Shown here: piece by piece, positions 1-10,481 of the stretch
Numbering within the stretch: position 1 is the first letter of the stretch
Layout: every line of letters starts with the position of its first letter
Source of the DNA: Mycolicibacterium sp. CR10
GTDB lineage: Bacteria; Actinomycetota; Actinomycetes; Mycobacteriales; Mycobacteriaceae
Direction of reading: 5' to 3'
Assembly (NCBI RefSeq): GCF_005222675.1
Contig: NZ_STGE01000004.1
Coordinates: 62,001-126,000, forward strand
DNA length: 64,000 bases
Made by a program: the position numbers and the translations under genes
The notes under the pieces: model-generated
What the model was told of the DNA's origin: nothing
Seen by the model: only the letters and a program-made list of their open reading frames with translations
Database searches by the model: none

Positions 1-2149
1 CGCCGCCGGTGCCGTGGACACGCTGCTGATCGATCGGATCGATGAGGAGTACCGGCGCTACTTCACCTCGACCGGACGCCCGACCGGTGAGTGGGCGGCT
101 GCGGGCGCCAGGCTGCGGGCGGCAGACGAGGATGTCGCCGCCTGCGCGGCGGCAATCGCGCAGGTAGATGAGGCGGTTCGCAAGCACGCGGCGTTGACCG
201 GCGAGCTCGCAGAGCTGACGATCGAGACCGCTGCCGCGGCCGAGCGACTCACGGCGGCCCAGGCGGACGCCGGAGCCGTCGCGAGGCTCAGCGGTGAGCT
301 GCACCAGGCCACCGTTGTCGCGGCCGCGGCGAAGTCGACGTACACCGCGTCGCTGGCCGCGCTCACCGAGCGGCGGCGCGCCCGGGCCGACGTCGATCAA
401 CGGACAGCCGCGATCGACGTTCTGCAGGCCGTAGCCGACGAAGCCGCCGAGGACCTGGCCACCAGTTCCGAGGTGCAGGCAGCCGCCGACGAGGCGGCGG
501 TGCAGGCGCGGTCGGCGCTCGAAATCAGTCAGGCTCGCGTCGACGCCGTGCGCAGCACCGTGCAGCGGCTGTCCGACCGCGACGAGGCCGACCGCCTCAT
601 GGGTCGGATCAGGACGATCGAGGCCCAGCAACGCGAACTCGATTCCGTGCTGCGCGACCTCGCGCCGATCAAGCTCACCCCGCAGCTGATGCAGACCATC
701 GAGAGCACCGCGGGCGCCGTCGACCGGGCCAGTGCCGCCGTCGAGCAGGCCTCGGCCCACATCGAGCTGCTCGCCGCGACAGATCTCGAGGTAATGGTCG
801 GCGGTGACACCGTGGCGCTTCGAGCAGGGGACACGTGGTCGTCGGCGGTCAGTGGCCCGGCGGGGGTAGACGTCGCCGGTGTGCTGTCGATGCGGGTGAC
901 GCCGGGCGCTAAAGCCGCCACCACTCAGGCGGCGCTTGACGCAGCCCAGGCGGCGTTGACGGCTGCCCTCCGGGAATCCGCTGTCGCCGACGTCGCCGCC
1001 GCGCGGCTGCTCGATGAGCGCCGCCGCGGTCTGGTCGCCGCGCGCGATCGGCTTCGGAGCGTCCTCGGAGTCCTGACCGCAGACGACAGCGTCGGGGACC
1101 TGCGGTCGCGGCTGTCCACCCTGCAGGCCGGGATGCCCGCCGACGACGGTCTCTGGGATGCCGCCGCGGGAGGACCGCACGAACCCGCCGCGATGCGCGC
1201 CGAACTCGATGCCGCCACGACGGCGCATCAGCAGGCCGTTCGGGACGCCGAGACTCACCGCAAGGTCGCCGAGGAGGCGGCCAAGCTGCTCGCCGAGCGT
1301 GGCATGACGGCGGCCCGCGCCAAGGAGAAGCTCCAGGCCGCGCAGGCTGAGTGGGGCGTCGCGACGCAGCGCCTCGCCGAGCAGCGCGAGGCGGTCGGTG
1401 ACGACGAGATGGCCGTCAAGGCCGAGGCCGACGCCGAGGTGGCGGCCAAGGCTCAGGCACGGGTCACCGGACTCGCCGACGAGCTCGCCCGCCATCGCCC
1501 CGACGCGGTCGCCGCCGCCCTGGAGATTGCCGAGCGGGGCGCCGCCACCGTCCGGGTGCGCCACGAGCAGGCCACCGAGGCTCTGCGAGAGGTCGCCACG
1601 CAACTCAAGGTGTACGGCACCGAGGGACGTAAGGGCAGGCTGGATGCCGCCGAGACGGAGCGTGAGCGCGCCGAAGGCGAGTATCGGCGGGTGCAGGGTC
1701 GTGCCCGGGCCGCCCAGTTGCTCAGGACCGTGATGGGACGGCATCGTGACGCCATGCGTCTGCGCTACGTCGACCCGTTCCGAAGTGAGGTGGAACGGTT
1801 GGGCCGCATCGTCTTCGGTGAGAGCTTCGAGGTGGACGTCGACAGCGAGTTACGCATCGGACACCGCACGCTGTCGGGGCGCACGGTGCCCTACGAGTCG
1901 CTGTCCGGGGGAGCCAAGGAGCAGTTGGGCATCGTGGCCCGACTGGCCGGCGCCACCCTGGTCGCCAAGGAGGACAGCGTGCCGGTGGTGATCGACGACG
2001 CGCTGGGGTTCACCGACGCCGAGCGGCTGACGCGGATGGCCGAGGTGTTCGATGCCGTCGGCGGCGACGGCCAGGTCATCATCCTGACGTGCAGCCCGCA
2101 GCGCTATGAGGGCGTTCGCTGCGCGAAGTACATCGAATTGGTCGGATGA
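1..2149 (+). CDS. SMC/Rad50-like ATPase, 5' end outside the window
   Basis: The reading frame is open to the window edge, so the N-terminus is missing, including the Walker A loop that this family carries near residue 35. The visible part (about 716 residues) is mostly Ala/Glu/Arg-rich coiled coil. It is followed near the C-terminus by an ABC signature (LSGGAKEQL) and a Walker B-type strand (VPVVIDDALGF), the layout of SbcC/Rad50/YhaN-type DNA-repair ATPases. Position next to a GMC oxidoreductase and opp genes matches M. tuberculosis Rv1278, which follows an SbcD-like nuclease gene (Rv1277) that would lie just upstream. A role with that nuclease in DNA end processing is inferred from the family. 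The GTG at 14 is an internal codon and not a credible start. Confidence 0.85.
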   Translation, partial: AAGAVDTLLIDRIDEEYRRYFTSTGRPTGEWAAAGARLRAADEDVAACAAAIAQVDEAVRKHAALTGELAELTIETAAAAERLTAAQADAGAVARLSGELHQATVVAAAAKSTYTASLAALTERRRARADVDQRTAAIDVLQAVADEAAEDLATSSEVQAAADEAAVQARSALEISQARVDAVRSTVQRLSDRDEADRLMGRIRTIEAQQRELDSVLRDLAPIKLTPQLMQTIESTAGAVDRASAAVEQASAHIELLAATDLEVMVGGDTVALRAGDTWSSAVSGPAGVDVAGVLSMRVTPGAKAATTQAALDAAQAALTAALRESAVADVAAARLLDERRRGLVAARDRLRSVLGVLTADDSVGDLRSRLSTLQAGMPADDGLWDAAAGGPHEPAAMRAELDAATTAHQQAVRDAETHRKVAEEAAKLLAERGMTAARAKEKLQAAQAEWGVATQRLAEQREAVGDDEMAVKAEADAEVAAKAQARVTGLADELARHRPDAVAAALEIAERGAATVRVRHEQATEALREVATQLKVYGTEGRKGRLDAAETERERAEGEYRRVQGRARAAQLLRTVMGRHRDAMRLRYVDPFRSEVERLGRIVFGESFEVDVDSELRIGHRTLSGRTVPYESLSGGAKEQLGIVARLAGATLVAKEDSVPVVIDDALGFTDAERLTRMAEVFDAVGGDGQVIILTCSPQRYEGVRCAKYIELVG

Positions 2150-2157
2150 CGCACCTC

Positions 2158-2163
2158 TAGACT
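2158..2163 (+). promoter_or_regulatory. Candidate -10 box for leaderless GMC gene
   Basis: TAGACT fits the mycobacterial TANNNT -10 pattern and is separated by 7 bases from the GTG at 2171, so transcription would begin at or next to the start codon. No clear -35 or Shine-Dalgarno sequence is visible. Confidence 0.4.
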
Positions 2164-2170
2164 CCGGGTT

Positions 2171-3709
2171 GTGGACGCCGATTACGTCATTGTGGGGACA
2201 GGCTCGGCCGGGGCCGCGCTCGCCAACCGTCTGAGCGCTGATCCTTCCGTCAAGGTCGTTGTGCTCGAGGCGGGAGCCCGCGACAAGGACAGGTTCGTCC
2301 ACATTCCGGCCGGTTTCGCCCAGCTGATGCGTGGTCCGCTCGACTGGAATTACCTCACCGAGCCCCAGCAGGGTCTCGGCGGCCGCCGCATCTACTGGCC
2401 CCGCGGCAAGATGCTCGGTGGCTCCTCCTCGATGAACGCGATGATGTGGGTGCGTGGTTTCGCCGCCGACTACGACGAGTGGGCAGAGCACGCCGGCCCG
2501 GAATGGGCCTACGCTCGCCTCGAGCCCTATCTGCAGGGCATCGAGTCGGGGCCGTTGGTGATCTCGCGCCAACGCAGCCCGCGGGCCTCGACCGCCGCAT
2601 GGCTCACCGCGGTACAAGAATGCGGACACCGTGTCGAGGAGCCGAACCAGCCTGAGCCACAAGGCTTTTGCGAGACACGCGTCACGCAGCGCCGAGGCGC
2701 CAGGTGGAGTTCGGCCGATGCCTACCTCAAGCCGATCCGCAAGCGCAGGAACCTCACCGTGGTCACCGAGGCCACCGCGACCCGGGTGGTCTTCGCCGGT
2801 GACCGGGCGATCGGCGTCGAGTTCGACGGCAAGAAAGGGCGTGCGGTGGCCACCGCACGCAAAGAGGTGGTGCTGTGCGCCGGAGCGATCAACACTCCGC
2901 AGCTGTTGATGCTGTCCGGAATCGGCGACAGCGACCAGCTCACCCGCCACGGCATCGTCGGCACCGCGCACTCGCCGGAAGTGGGCGCCAACCTGCTCGA
3001 CCATCTCGTCGTGCCATTGGGATTCGATGTTCCCTACGACTCTCTGTTCGGCGCTCAGAAGCCGCTGGAACTGCTCAACTACTTCCTTCGACGCCGAGGC
3101 ATGCTGACTTCGAACGTGGGGGAGGCCTACGGATTCGTCAGGAGCCGGCCGGATCTGGCGTTGCCGGATCTCGAGCTGATCTTCGCTCCCGCACCGTATT
3201 TCGACGAAGGTATCGGTGACCCGTACGTGGGTCACGCCGTAGTGATGGGCCCGATCCTGCTCAAACCGCAGAGTCGGGGGTCGATCACCTTGCGCACGGC
3301 AGACCCGTATGACAAGCCGCTGATCGACCCCGGCTACCTGAGCGATTCCGCCGGGGCGGACCGCGAGGCGTTGATGGCGGGACTGCGGATGTGCGCCGAA
3401 ATCGCCAAGGCACCGGCGTTGCAGGGCACCATCGGCAGGATCGCCCGCCCGTTGCACGCGCAGGAACTCGACGACGAAACCCTTTCCAGGGCACTGGAAT
3501 CGCTGTCGCACACCTTGTATCACCCGGTCGGTACCTGCCGGATGGGAACCGATGACGCCAGCGTGGTCGATCCCGAGTTGCGCGTCCGTGGTGTCAGGGC
3601 GCTGCGGGTGGCCGACGCGTCGGTGATGCCGAGCATCATCCGCGGCCACACCCACGCGCCGAGCGTGCTGATCGGCGAGAAGGCGGCCGACCTGATCCGC
3701 CGCACCTGA
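2171..3709 (+). CDS. GMC family FAD oxidoreductase (choline dehydrogenase-like)
   Basis: A 512-residue glucose-methanol-choline oxidoreductase that would oxidise an alcohol using FAD in the cytosol; the substrate is unknown. The N-terminal dinucleotide motif GTGSAGAALANRL is at about residues 8-20, a GMC signature follows (PRGKMLGGSSSMNAMMWVRG), and the C-terminal active-site region has HPVGTCRMG and the His-containing RGHTHAPSVLIG. Length is normal for the family. The start is the GTG at 2171, with a TAGACT box 7 bases upstream suggesting a leaderless mRNA. The gene directly follows the SMC-like ATPase, as Rv1279 follows Rv1278 in M. tuberculosis. Annotation as choline dehydrogenase would be over-specific. 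Confidence 0.9.
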   Translation: MDADYVIVGTGSAGAALANRLSADPSVKVVVLEAGARDKDRFVHIPAGFAQLMRGPLDWNYLTEPQQGLGGRRIYWPRGKMLGGSSSMNAMMWVRGFAADYDEWAEHAGPEWAYARLEPYLQGIESGPLVISRQRSPRASTAAWLTAVQECGHRVEEPNQPEPQGFCETRVTQRRGARWSSADAYLKPIRKRRNLTVVTEATATRVVFAGDRAIGVEFDGKKGRAVATARKEVVLCAGAINTPQLLMLSGIGDSDQLTRHGIVGTAHSPEVGANLLDHLVVPLGFDVPYDSLFGAQKPLELLNYFLRRRGMLTSNVGEAYGFVRSRPDLALPDLELIFAPAPYFDEGIGDPYVGHAVVMGPILLKPQSRGSITLRTADPYDKPLIDPGYLSDSAGADREALMAGLRMCAEIAKAPALQGTIGRIARPLHAQELDDETLSRALESLSHTLYHPVGTCRMGTDDASVVDPELRVRGVRALRVADASVMPSIIRGHTHAPSVLIGEKAADLIRRT

Positions 3710-3747
3710 CTCGTGGCCGTCTGGTGCGGCGGGGCACAATGGAGTCG

Positions 3748-5004
3748 ATGACGATGAACGCCAAGCGGCGGCGGGCGCACGACAAGCTCGCTGCGCTGCC
3801 CGGCGTCCGCCCTGTCCGCAGGCCCCTCCGACAGGGCGATGACCAGGAGTTCGACGTCTACTACGTGCGCACCGGCCGCAAGTCCGCGCACCCCCTGGTG
3901 ATCATCCCTGGCGGTCCTGGTGCGGCATCGGTGGCGCTGTACCGGTCGTTCCGGCGCCGCGCCGCACTGGCCGGCCTCGACGTGATCATGGTCGAACACC
4001 GCGGAGTCGGTTTGTCCCGCCATGACGACTTCGGTACCGATCTGCCGCCGGAGGCGCTCAGCGTCGACGCGACCGTCGACGACATCGCCGCGGTGCTCGA
4101 CGACGCACAGGTGGACAGGGCCAACGTCTACGGCACGTCGTACGGCACCTACCTGGCGGCCGGCCTCGGCGTGCGCCATCCGGCGCGGATCCACACGATG
4201 GTGCTGGACTCGCCGCTACTGTCGGCCGACGACATCGACGACGTGCGGGCGGAGACGCGCCGGGTGCTGTGGGACGGCGTCGTCCCCGGCAGCGAGGACC
4301 TGGCGTCGAAGGTGCGCCGGTTGGTCGCCGACGGCATCCTCACCTCGAAGGACGTCCAGATGGTGGCCGACCTGTACGGGACTGCGGGCCCGGAGGTGCT
4401 CCGACGCCAACTGGACCTGCTGCTGGCCGGCCACGACTGGCTGTGGGCGGCGGTGGGATTGGGCACCAGGAAGCTCTTGGAACGAAAGACTCCGTACCAC
4501 CACGAGCCCGATCTCGTGGAGCGCATCGCGTACCGCGAGCTGAACTACGGCGCCGTCCCTGATGGCGGCCCGATCGACCCGGCCATCGCACTGCGTGAGA
4601 TGGCCACCGGGGACGTCGAATTCGCGGCGGAACCCTACGACCTCGTATCGGCCATGCCGGCCTTCGCGTGGCCGACCGCAGTGGTCTCGGGAGGACGCGA
4701 CCTGACCACTCCACCGGCGGTGGCGCGGCAGATCGCGGACCTCATTCCCGATTCGGTACTCGTCGAGCTCCCGACCGCCGGGCACAGCATGCTCGACACC
4801 CGCGAGCATGCCGCCCTGGAGATCTGCCGCCAGGTCAGCGCCGGAGCGATTCGCCAACTGCCTTCCCGGTCAGCCGAACTGGACGCCATGCCGGCGAACC
4901 TGACGGTGCGACTGCTGGTGCGGGCCCTCGCCGTGGCCGCCAAGGCCGAGTCCGTGGTACCCGATGCCGTCCCGCGGGTGGTGCGTCAGGTCACTCCTTC
5001 ATGA
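3748..5004 (+). CDS. Alpha/beta hydrolase, proline iminopeptidase-like
   Basis: A 418-residue alpha/beta-hydrolase. The oxyanion region GGPGAAS is near residue 55, the nucleophile elbow GTSYGTY places Ser131, an acidic GGRDLTTPP loop lies near residue 310 and the AGHSML His follows it. The GGPG motif and size fit the prolyl iminopeptidase/tripeptidyl peptidase side of the fold; the substrate is not known. No signal peptide is seen. ATG codons at 3739, 3748 and 3754 are all possible starts; 3748 was taken because the Arg/Lys-rich family-like N-terminus begins there. The 3' end overlaps the convergent oppA stop by 14 bases. Confidence 0.8.
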   Translation: MTMNAKRRRAHDKLAALPGVRPVRRPLRQGDDQEFDVYYVRTGRKSAHPLVIIPGGPGAASVALYRSFRRRAALAGLDVIMVEHRGVGLSRHDDFGTDLPPEALSVDATVDDIAAVLDDAQVDRANVYGTSYGTYLAAGLGVRHPARIHTMVLDSPLLSADDIDDVRAETRRVLWDGVVPGSEDLASKVRRLVADGILTSKDVQMVADLYGTAGPEVLRRQLDLLLAGHDWLWAAVGLGTRKLLERKTPYHHEPDLVERIAYRELNYGAVPDGGPIDPAIALREMATGDVEFAAEPYDLVSAMPAFAWPTAVVSGGRDLTTPPAVARQIADLIPDSVLVELPTAGHSMLDTREHAALEICRQVSAGAIRQLPSRSAELDAMPANLTVRLLVRALAVAAKAESVVPDAVPRVVRQVTPS

Positions 5005-6700
5005 ACCCGATCGCGGAGTAGTTGATGTCCCCGATTCCCGCGGGGCCGTAGTTGGCCAGGGTGCTGCGCACCGCGACATTGCCGGGGGACTGAAACAGCG
5101 GCAGGCTGTGCACCTCTTTCCAGATCATCTGGTCGAGCTCATTGGCCAGGCTGCGGGCCTTGGCCGGATCGAGCTCGGACAGCGTCGCCTCGATCTTGGC
5201 GTCGATCTCGGGGCTGCCGATCTTGCCGTAGTTGCTCTCGCCCTGCGAGGCGTAGATCTGGGTCAGGCTGGCTAATGGGAAAGCGTCACCGCCCCAACCG
5301 AACTGGGCGATGTCAAAGTTACCCGGCGTGACGTAATCGCTGAACAGCGTGCCGCCGGCAACGGGGACAAGTTCGAGGTTGACGCCGATCTGCGCGAGAT
5401 TGTTCTGGGCGATCTGGCCGATCGCCCGGGTGGTCTGCGCGTCGTAAAAGACGTCCCGGATGGTGAGCTTGCGGCCGTCCTTCTCACGGAACTGACCGTT
5501 CAGCCGCCAGCCGAGGCCGTCGAGTTCGCGTTTGGCCGCCTCGGGGTCGAATCCAATGCTGTTGTCCTGGTAGCCCTCCTGGCCCGCCAGGTAGATGTGG
5601 TTGTTCAGCGGTACCGGGTTGTCCACCAGGCCGCGCTGCGTGATCGCCGCGACGGCCTTGCGGTCGATGCCCTTGGCGACCGCGGTCCGCAACGCCGGAT
5701 CGGACAGGATGGACCCCTCGGCGCCGTTGAACGTCAGGTGATACCAACTCGGCGCGGGTGCCCGCCGGATCGCGATGCCCTCGGTGCGCCGGGCGATGGT
5801 GAGTTCGTCCAGCGAAGCCAGACCGACGGAATCGATGGCGTTGTTCTGCAGCGCCGGAATAGTGGCGGCGTCATCGAGCACGGTGTAGGTGATCGAGTCC
5901 AGCAGCGCCGGGGCGCCCCACCATTTCGGGTTGCGGCTCAACACGATTCGCTGGGCTCCGCGGTCGACGGTGGTGATGATGAACGGTCCGGCCGACGGGC
6001 CGGGGTCGTTGAGAAAGCCCTTGTTGAACGCCTCCGGGTTCTGGGTCACCGTCTTCGGCGCAAGCATCGCGTTGCCGGCGAACATGCCCCGCCAGTCGGC
6101 GAAGTGCCTGGCGAAGGTGATGACCGCCTGCCGGTCGTCCACCCCCTTGGTCACCGACGCGACGCGCTCGCTGCCGTTGGGTGAGGCGAACAGGAACCTC
6201 TTGTCCTTGCCGCTGGTGGCGTTGATCTGGGCCGCAAGATCCTCCCAGGTGATCGGCGTACCGTCCGACCACACCGCCTTCGGGTTGATCGTGTACGTGA
6301 CGACCTGGGGTTCGGTGCTGGTGAGTTCGACGCTGGTGAAGTAGTCGCTGTTGACCGTCATCTCCCCGTCGGGCTTGATGAAGAACGCCCGCGGCTGCGT
6401 CGCCCGCAACATCCTTCCAAGTTCCGCGAGGTTGCCGTCGACGTGCAGGTAGTTGAAGTTGGGCGGGAAGCCGGTCAGCGCGAGCCGCAGGTTTCCTCCC
6501 TTCTGCAGCGACGCCGGATCCTGCGGGTTGATGTCGGCCGTGGCGCCCATCTCGGCGTTGCCGCCGGCGGACGGGACCTCGGTGTCGCCGCTCGAGCAGC
6601 CCGTCAGTACCAGGCCCGCCACCGTCCCGATGGCGAACAGACGGAAAATCGCACTCTTGAGCGGCCTCAGATAGGTCATGTGGCCGACTTTAATCGCCAT
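4991..6700 (-). CDS. oppA: Oligopeptide ABC transporter substrate-binding lipoprotein
   Basis: A 569-residue family 5 solute-binding protein (SBP_bac_5) that captures peptides or similar ligands outside the membrane for the oppBCD importer. It begins with a signal peptide and lipobox VLTGC (Cys35 from the ATG at 6700), followed by the domain from about residue 60. It is the last gene of a minus-strand oppB-oppC-oppD-oppA operon, the order known for M. tuberculosis Rv1283c-Rv1280c. The chosen ATG overlaps the oppD stop by 11 bases. A second in-frame ATG at 6679 lies 10 bases beyond that stop and is equally possible; neither has a strong ribosome binding site. Confidence 0.93.
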   Translation of the reverse strand: MAIKVGHMTYLRPLKSAIFRLFAIGTVAGLVLTGCSSGDTEVPSAGGNAEMGATADINPQDPASLQKGGNLRLALTGFPPNFNYLHVDGNLAELGRMLRATQPRAFFIKPDGEMTVNSDYFTSVELTSTEPQVVTYTINPKAVWSDGTPITWEDLAAQINATSGKDKRFLFASPNGSERVASVTKGVDDRQAVITFARHFADWRGMFAGNAMLAPKTVTQNPEAFNKGFLNDPGPSAGPFIITTVDRGAQRIVLSRNPKWWGAPALLDSITYTVLDDAATIPALQNNAIDSVGLASLDELTIARRTEGIAIRRAPAPSWYHLTFNGAEGSILSDPALRTAVAKGIDRKAVAAITQRGLVDNPVPLNNHIYLAGQEGYQDNSIGFDPEAAKRELDGLGWRLNGQFREKDGRKLTIRDVFYDAQTTRAIGQIAQNNLAQIGVNLELVPVAGGTLFSDYVTPGNFDIAQFGWGGDAFPLASLTQIYASQGESNYGKIGSPEIDAKIEATLSELDPAKARSLANELDQMIWKEVHSLPLFQSPGNVAVRSTLANYGPAGIGDINYSAIGFMKE

Positions 6701-8528
6701 CCGTCATCGGTCGCGGGACGGCGGACAGCAACCTGCGCGTGTACTCGTCGCGGGGGTGGGCGAACACCTGCTCGCTGTCACCTTGCTCGACGATCGCGCC
6801 CTTGTGCATCACCGCCACCCGGTGGGCGAGGTGTTTGACCACCGACAGGTCGTGGGAGACGAACAGATAGGCCAGGCCGAAGCGCTCTTGCAGGTCGAGT
6901 AGGAGGTTGATGATGCCCGCCTGGATCGACACGTCCAATGCTGACACCGGCTCATCGAGGGCCAGGATCTTGGGCTGCAGCGCCAGCGCCCGCGCGATGC
7001 CGATGCGCTGCTTCTGCCCGCCGGAGAATTCCGCCGGGTACCTCCCGGCGTCCTCCCGGCGCATCCCGACGACGGTGAGCAGTTCGGCAACCCTGTCCTC
7101 GGTGGTGGCCTTGTCGACGCCGTTGGCCCGCAACGGCTCAGCCAGCACGTCGAACACCGGGAGCCGCGGATCCAGCGAGGCGACGGGGTCCTGGAACACC
7201 ACCTGCAGATCGCCCCGCAGTGCTTTCCTGCCGCGTCGGTCCAGCGCGGCGACGTCGGCGCCGAGCACCTCGATGGTCCCGGCCTGGGGTGCGGTCAGGT
7301 CGAGGATCTGGTGCAGCGTCGTCGACTTACCGGAGCCCGACTCACCGACGATGCCGAGGGTGCGGCCCTGCTGCAGTTCGAAGCTGACTCCGTCGACCGC
7401 CCGCACCTCGCCGATCCGGCGGCGCAGCACCACGCCTCTGGTCAGCGTGTAGGTCTTGACAAGGTCGGCGACGCGCAGCACGACGGGTTGGTCCGATGCC
7501 GCATCGGCGGCCCGCGGCGGAGCCGTGGACACGCCGTAGATCTCGGCCGCGCTGCGGTCCGCGACGTGTTCGCTTCTGATGCAGGCGACCAGGTGGTCGG
7601 CGGCGACCGGCGCCAATTCCGGTTCGGCGGTGCGGCACTCGTCGACAGCCAGCGGGCACCGCGGGGCGAAGGGGCAGCCCGGCGGCAGCGCCGCCAGCGA
7701 CGGGGGAGCGCCGGGGATGGGCACCAGGCGAGCCCCCTGGGGCGCGTCCAGGCGGGGTACCGACCCGAGCAGGCCTGCGGTGTAAGGCATTCGGCGGCTG
7801 CGGTACAGATCGGCGACCGGCGCCGTCTCCACCGCACGGCCGGCGTACATGACCAGCGCGCGGTCGGCGAACTCGGCGACGACTCCGAGGTCGTGGGTGA
7901 TGATCAGCACCCCGGCACCGGTGACATCGCGCGCTGTACGCAGCACGTCGAGGATCTGCGCCTGCACGGTCACGTCCAGCGCCGTCGTCGGCTCGTCGCA
8001 GATCAGCAGATCGGGGTCGTTGGCGATCGCGATCGCGATGACGACGCGCTGACGTTCCCCGCCGGACAGCTCATGCGGGAACGCCCGCGCACGACGCTCC
8101 GGCTGGGCGATGCCGACGAGTTCGAGCAGCTCGATCGCGCGGGCGCGGGCTGCCCGGCCGCCGACGTCGCGACGGTGGATCTGGATGGCCTCGGCGATCT
8201 GGTCCCGGACCGTGTAGACGGGGGTCAACGCCGACATCGGGTCTTGGAAGACGGTGCCGATCTTGTCGCCCCGGATGCGCGACATCTGCTGGTCGGACAG
8301 CCCGAGCAGTTCGTCGCCGTGTAGCCGCACCGAGCCCGACACCTCGGCGTACTCGGGAAGCAGGCCGACGACGGCCATGGCTCCCGCCGACTTTCCCGCA
8401 CCGGACTCGCCCACCAGCGCGACGACCTCGCCGGACTCCACGTGATAGTTCAGGCCCCGCACGGCGGCGACGCGTTCGGCATCGGTGGGGAAGCCGACCG
8501 TCAGGTCACGCACCTCGAGAAGGCTCAT
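6690..8528 (-). CDS. oppD: Oligopeptide ABC transporter ATPase, two fused domains
   Basis: A 612-residue fusion of two nucleotide-binding domains, equivalent to OppD plus OppF. The first domain has Walker [10 protein letters not shown] at about residue 40, signature LSGGERQR, and Walker [13 protein letters not shown], followed by the Cys-rich OppD/DppD C-terminal motif ([14 protein letters not shown]). The second has GESGSGKST near residue 395, FSGGQKQR and [12 protein letters not shown]. It powers import by the OppB/OppC pore. Its ATG overlaps the oppC stop (ATGA), so translation is probably coupled. Fusion of the two ATPases is typical of mycobacterial opp operons. Confidence 0.95.
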   Translation of the reverse strand: MSLLEVRDLTVGFPTDAERVAAVRGLNYHVESGEVVALVGESGAGKSAGAMAVVGLLPEYAEVSGSVRLHGDELLGLSDQQMSRIRGDKIGTVFQDPMSALTPVYTVRDQIAEAIQIHRRDVGGRAARARAIELLELVGIAQPERRARAFPHELSGGERQRVVIAIAIANDPDLLICDEPTTALDVTVQAQILDVLRTARDVTGAGVLIITHDLGVVAEFADRALVMYAGRAVETAPVADLYRSRRMPYTAGLLGSVPRLDAPQGARLVPIPGAPPSLAALPPGCPFAPRCPLAVDECRTAEPELAPVAADHLVACIRSEHVADRSAAEIYGVSTAPPRAADAASDQPVVLRVADLVKTYTLTRGVVLRRRIGEVRAVDGVSFELQQGRTLGIVGESGSGKSTTLHQILDLTAPQAGTIEVLGADVAALDRRGRKALRGDLQVVFQDPVASLDPRLPVFDVLAEPLRANGVDKATTEDRVAELLTVVGMRREDAGRYPAEFSGGQKQRIGIARALALQPKILALDEPVSALDVSIQAGIINLLLDLQERFGLAYLFVSHDLSVVKHLAHRVAVMHKGAIVEQGDSEQVFAHPRDEYTRRLLSAVPRPMTDGD

Positions 8529-9424
8529 CGTTGGTTCCGCCGCTTGCGGGAGGGGCGCGCCGACGGGTCGATCGCGTCGCGCAGTCCGTCACCGATCAGG
8601 TTGGCGCACAACACGATCAGCACCAGGATTCCGGCGGGGAACAGGAACACCCAGGGGAAGGTCGTCACCGACCGGGTGCCGTCGGCGATCAGGGTGCCCA
8701 GCGACACGTCGGGCGGCTGCACCCCGAAGCCGAGGAAGCTCAGGCCGGTCTCGGCCAGGATCGCCACACCGACGTTCAGTGCGGTGTCGATGATGAGGAT
8801 GGACGCCACATTCGGGATGATGTGGCGCGCGATGATGCGCCAATTGCTGACGCCCATATACCTTGCGGCCACGACGAATTCGCGTTCACGCAGACTCATC
8901 GTCATGCCGCGCACGATCCGCGAGCTGATCATCCAACTGAACGCCGAGAGCAGCAGGATGAGCCACAGGACGGTGCCGGACTCCCTGGTTCGAGGGGTGA
9001 CGATCGCGATCAGAATGAAACTCGGAACCACCAGCAGCAGGTCGACGATCCACATCAGGGTCCGATCGCGCCAGCCGGCGAAGTAGCCCGCGATCGCGCC
9101 GACGGTGGCCGCGATGATCGTCGAGATGAATGCCACGCAGACACCGATCAGCAGCGACTTCTGCATGCCTCGCAGCGTCTGCGCCAACAGGTCCTGGCCC
9201 AGCGCGTTGGTGCCGAACCAGTGTGTGGGGCTCGGCGGCTGTTGCAGGGCGTAGTAGTCGAGATCGGTGTAGGAGTACGGCAATAGCGGAGGTAGCGCGT
9301 AACAGCCGACCAACAACACCGCCAACACGACGAGCGACACCACCGCGGCCTTGTTGCGCAGGAACCGGCGCAACACCAGCGTGCGTCGGGAAACGAATTG
9401 GTACTCGACCGGCGGCGCGCTCAT
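8525..9424 (-). CDS. oppC: Oligopeptide ABC transporter permease OppC
   Basis: A 299-residue inner-membrane permease of the DppC/OppC type with an N-terminal segment around residues 25-45 and five further predicted helices. The EAA loop lies around [14 protein letters not shown], where the ATPase docks. The start MSAPPVEY at 9424 overlaps the oppB stop in an ATGA arrangement; the longer open frame upstream is a shadow of oppB. Confidence 0.93.
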   Translation of the reverse strand: MSAPPVEYQFVSRRTLVLRRFLRNKAAVVSLVVLAVLLVGCYALPPLLPYSYTDLDYYALQQPPSPTHWFGTNALGQDLLAQTLRGMQKSLLIGVCVAFISTIIAATVGAIAGYFAGWRDRTLMWIVDLLLVVPSFILIAIVTPRTRESGTVLWLILLLSAFSWMISSRIVRGMTMSLREREFVVAARYMGVSNWRIIARHIIPNVASILIIDTALNVGVAILAETGLSFLGFGVQPPDVSLGTLIADGTRSVTTFPWVFLFPAGILVLIVLCANLIGDGLRDAIDPSARPSRKRRNQR

Positions 9425-10398
9425 GAGACCCGGACCCTCGGGTCGAGCGCGGCGTAGATCACGTCCGAGAGCAACCCCGCGATCAGGATGGTCGCCCCGG
9501 AGAACACGGTGATCGCGGCGATGATGTTGGTGTCCTGGCTGGCGACGCCCTGGATCACCCACTCACCCATGCCGTGCCATCCGAAGATCTTCTCGGTGAA
9601 CACCGCGCCGGTCACCAGTGCGCTGACACCGTAGGCGAACAGCGTCGCCATCGGGATCAGCGCGGTACGCAGGCCGTGCTTGAACAACGCCCGGCGTCGG
9701 GTCAGCCCTTTCGCCCGTGCCGTCCGGATGAAGTCCTGTCCCAGCACGTCGAGCATCGCGTTGCGTTGATAGCGGCTGAACCCGGCGATGGATGCCATGG
9801 CCAGGGTGAAGGTGGGCAGCACCAGATGTTGCAGGCGGTCCACGAACTGGCTCCATAGGCCACCGACGGCATCGGGCGAGTACTCGCCGGTGTACTCGAA
9901 AAGCTGCACGCCGAGCACCGAGTTCACCCGCAGCGCGCCGAGGATCAGCAGGTTGGCCACCACGAAGGTCGGGGTGCTCAGGATGAGCAACGACAGCGTC
10001 GTGATGACACGGTCCGAAAGCCGGTACTGCCTGATGGCGCCCCACGCGCCGACCACGACACCCACGACGGTGCCCACCACCGACCCGATGATCACCAGTC
10101 GCAGGCTGACACCGACGCGCCGCCACAGCTCGTCGGACACCGGCTGCCCGGTGACGGTGGTGCCGAAGTCCCCGCGGACGGCCCCCGACACCCAGTCGAC
10201 ATAGCGGATCGGAATCGGCCGATCCAGACGGAGCTCGGCGGCCTTGGCGTCGATCACGGCCTGCGGCGGCCGCGGGTTCCGTTCGAGCAGGCTGTCGAGT
10301 GGATTGAACGACAGGGAGGTCAAGCAGAAGGTCAGGAACGACGCGATGGCCAACAAGACGACATAGTTGAGCAGCCGACGCGCCAGAAAGCGGGTCAT
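9421..10398 (-). CDS. oppB: Oligopeptide ABC transporter permease OppB
   Basis: A 325-residue permease of the DppB/OppB family, first gene of the oppBCDA operon. It starts MTRFLARRLL at 10398, with a first helix at about residues 9-30, an extracytoplasmic loop and five more helices; the EAA-type loop is near FIRTARAKGLTRR. The open frame extends far upstream but the extension is Arg/Pro-rich shadow sequence. Only 83 bases separate it from the co-directional DUF5666-like gene, so the operon promoter lies in that gap or transcription reads through. Confidence 0.93.
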   Translation of the reverse strand: MTRFLARRLLNYVVLLAIASFLTFCLTSLSFNPLDSLLERNPRPPQAVIDAKAAELRLDRPIPIRYVDWVSGAVRGDFGTTVTGQPVSDELWRRVGVSLRLVIIGSVVGTVVGVVVGAWGAIRQYRLSDRVITTLSLLILSTPTFVVANLLILGALRVNSVLGVQLFEYTGEYSPDAVGGLWSQFVDRLQHLVLPTFTLAMASIAGFSRYQRNAMLDVLGQDFIRTARAKGLTRRRALFKHGLRTALIPMATLFAYGVSALVTGAVFTEKIFGWHGMGEWVIQGVASQDTNIIAAITVFSGATILIAGLLSDVIYAALDPRVRVS

Positions 10399-10481
10399 GC
10401 GGTGAGTCCGCCGCCGTGCTGCATGCGGACAGGCTATGAGAAATGTGTTGGTACAGCGCAACGGGGCGCGCCGACGCCGTC

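Noticed and set aside
1850..3739. 629-codon minus-strand open frame
   Set aside because: It lies antisense to the GMC oxidoreductase, has no family motifs and a His/Arg/Gln-rich composition typical of high-GC shadow frames.
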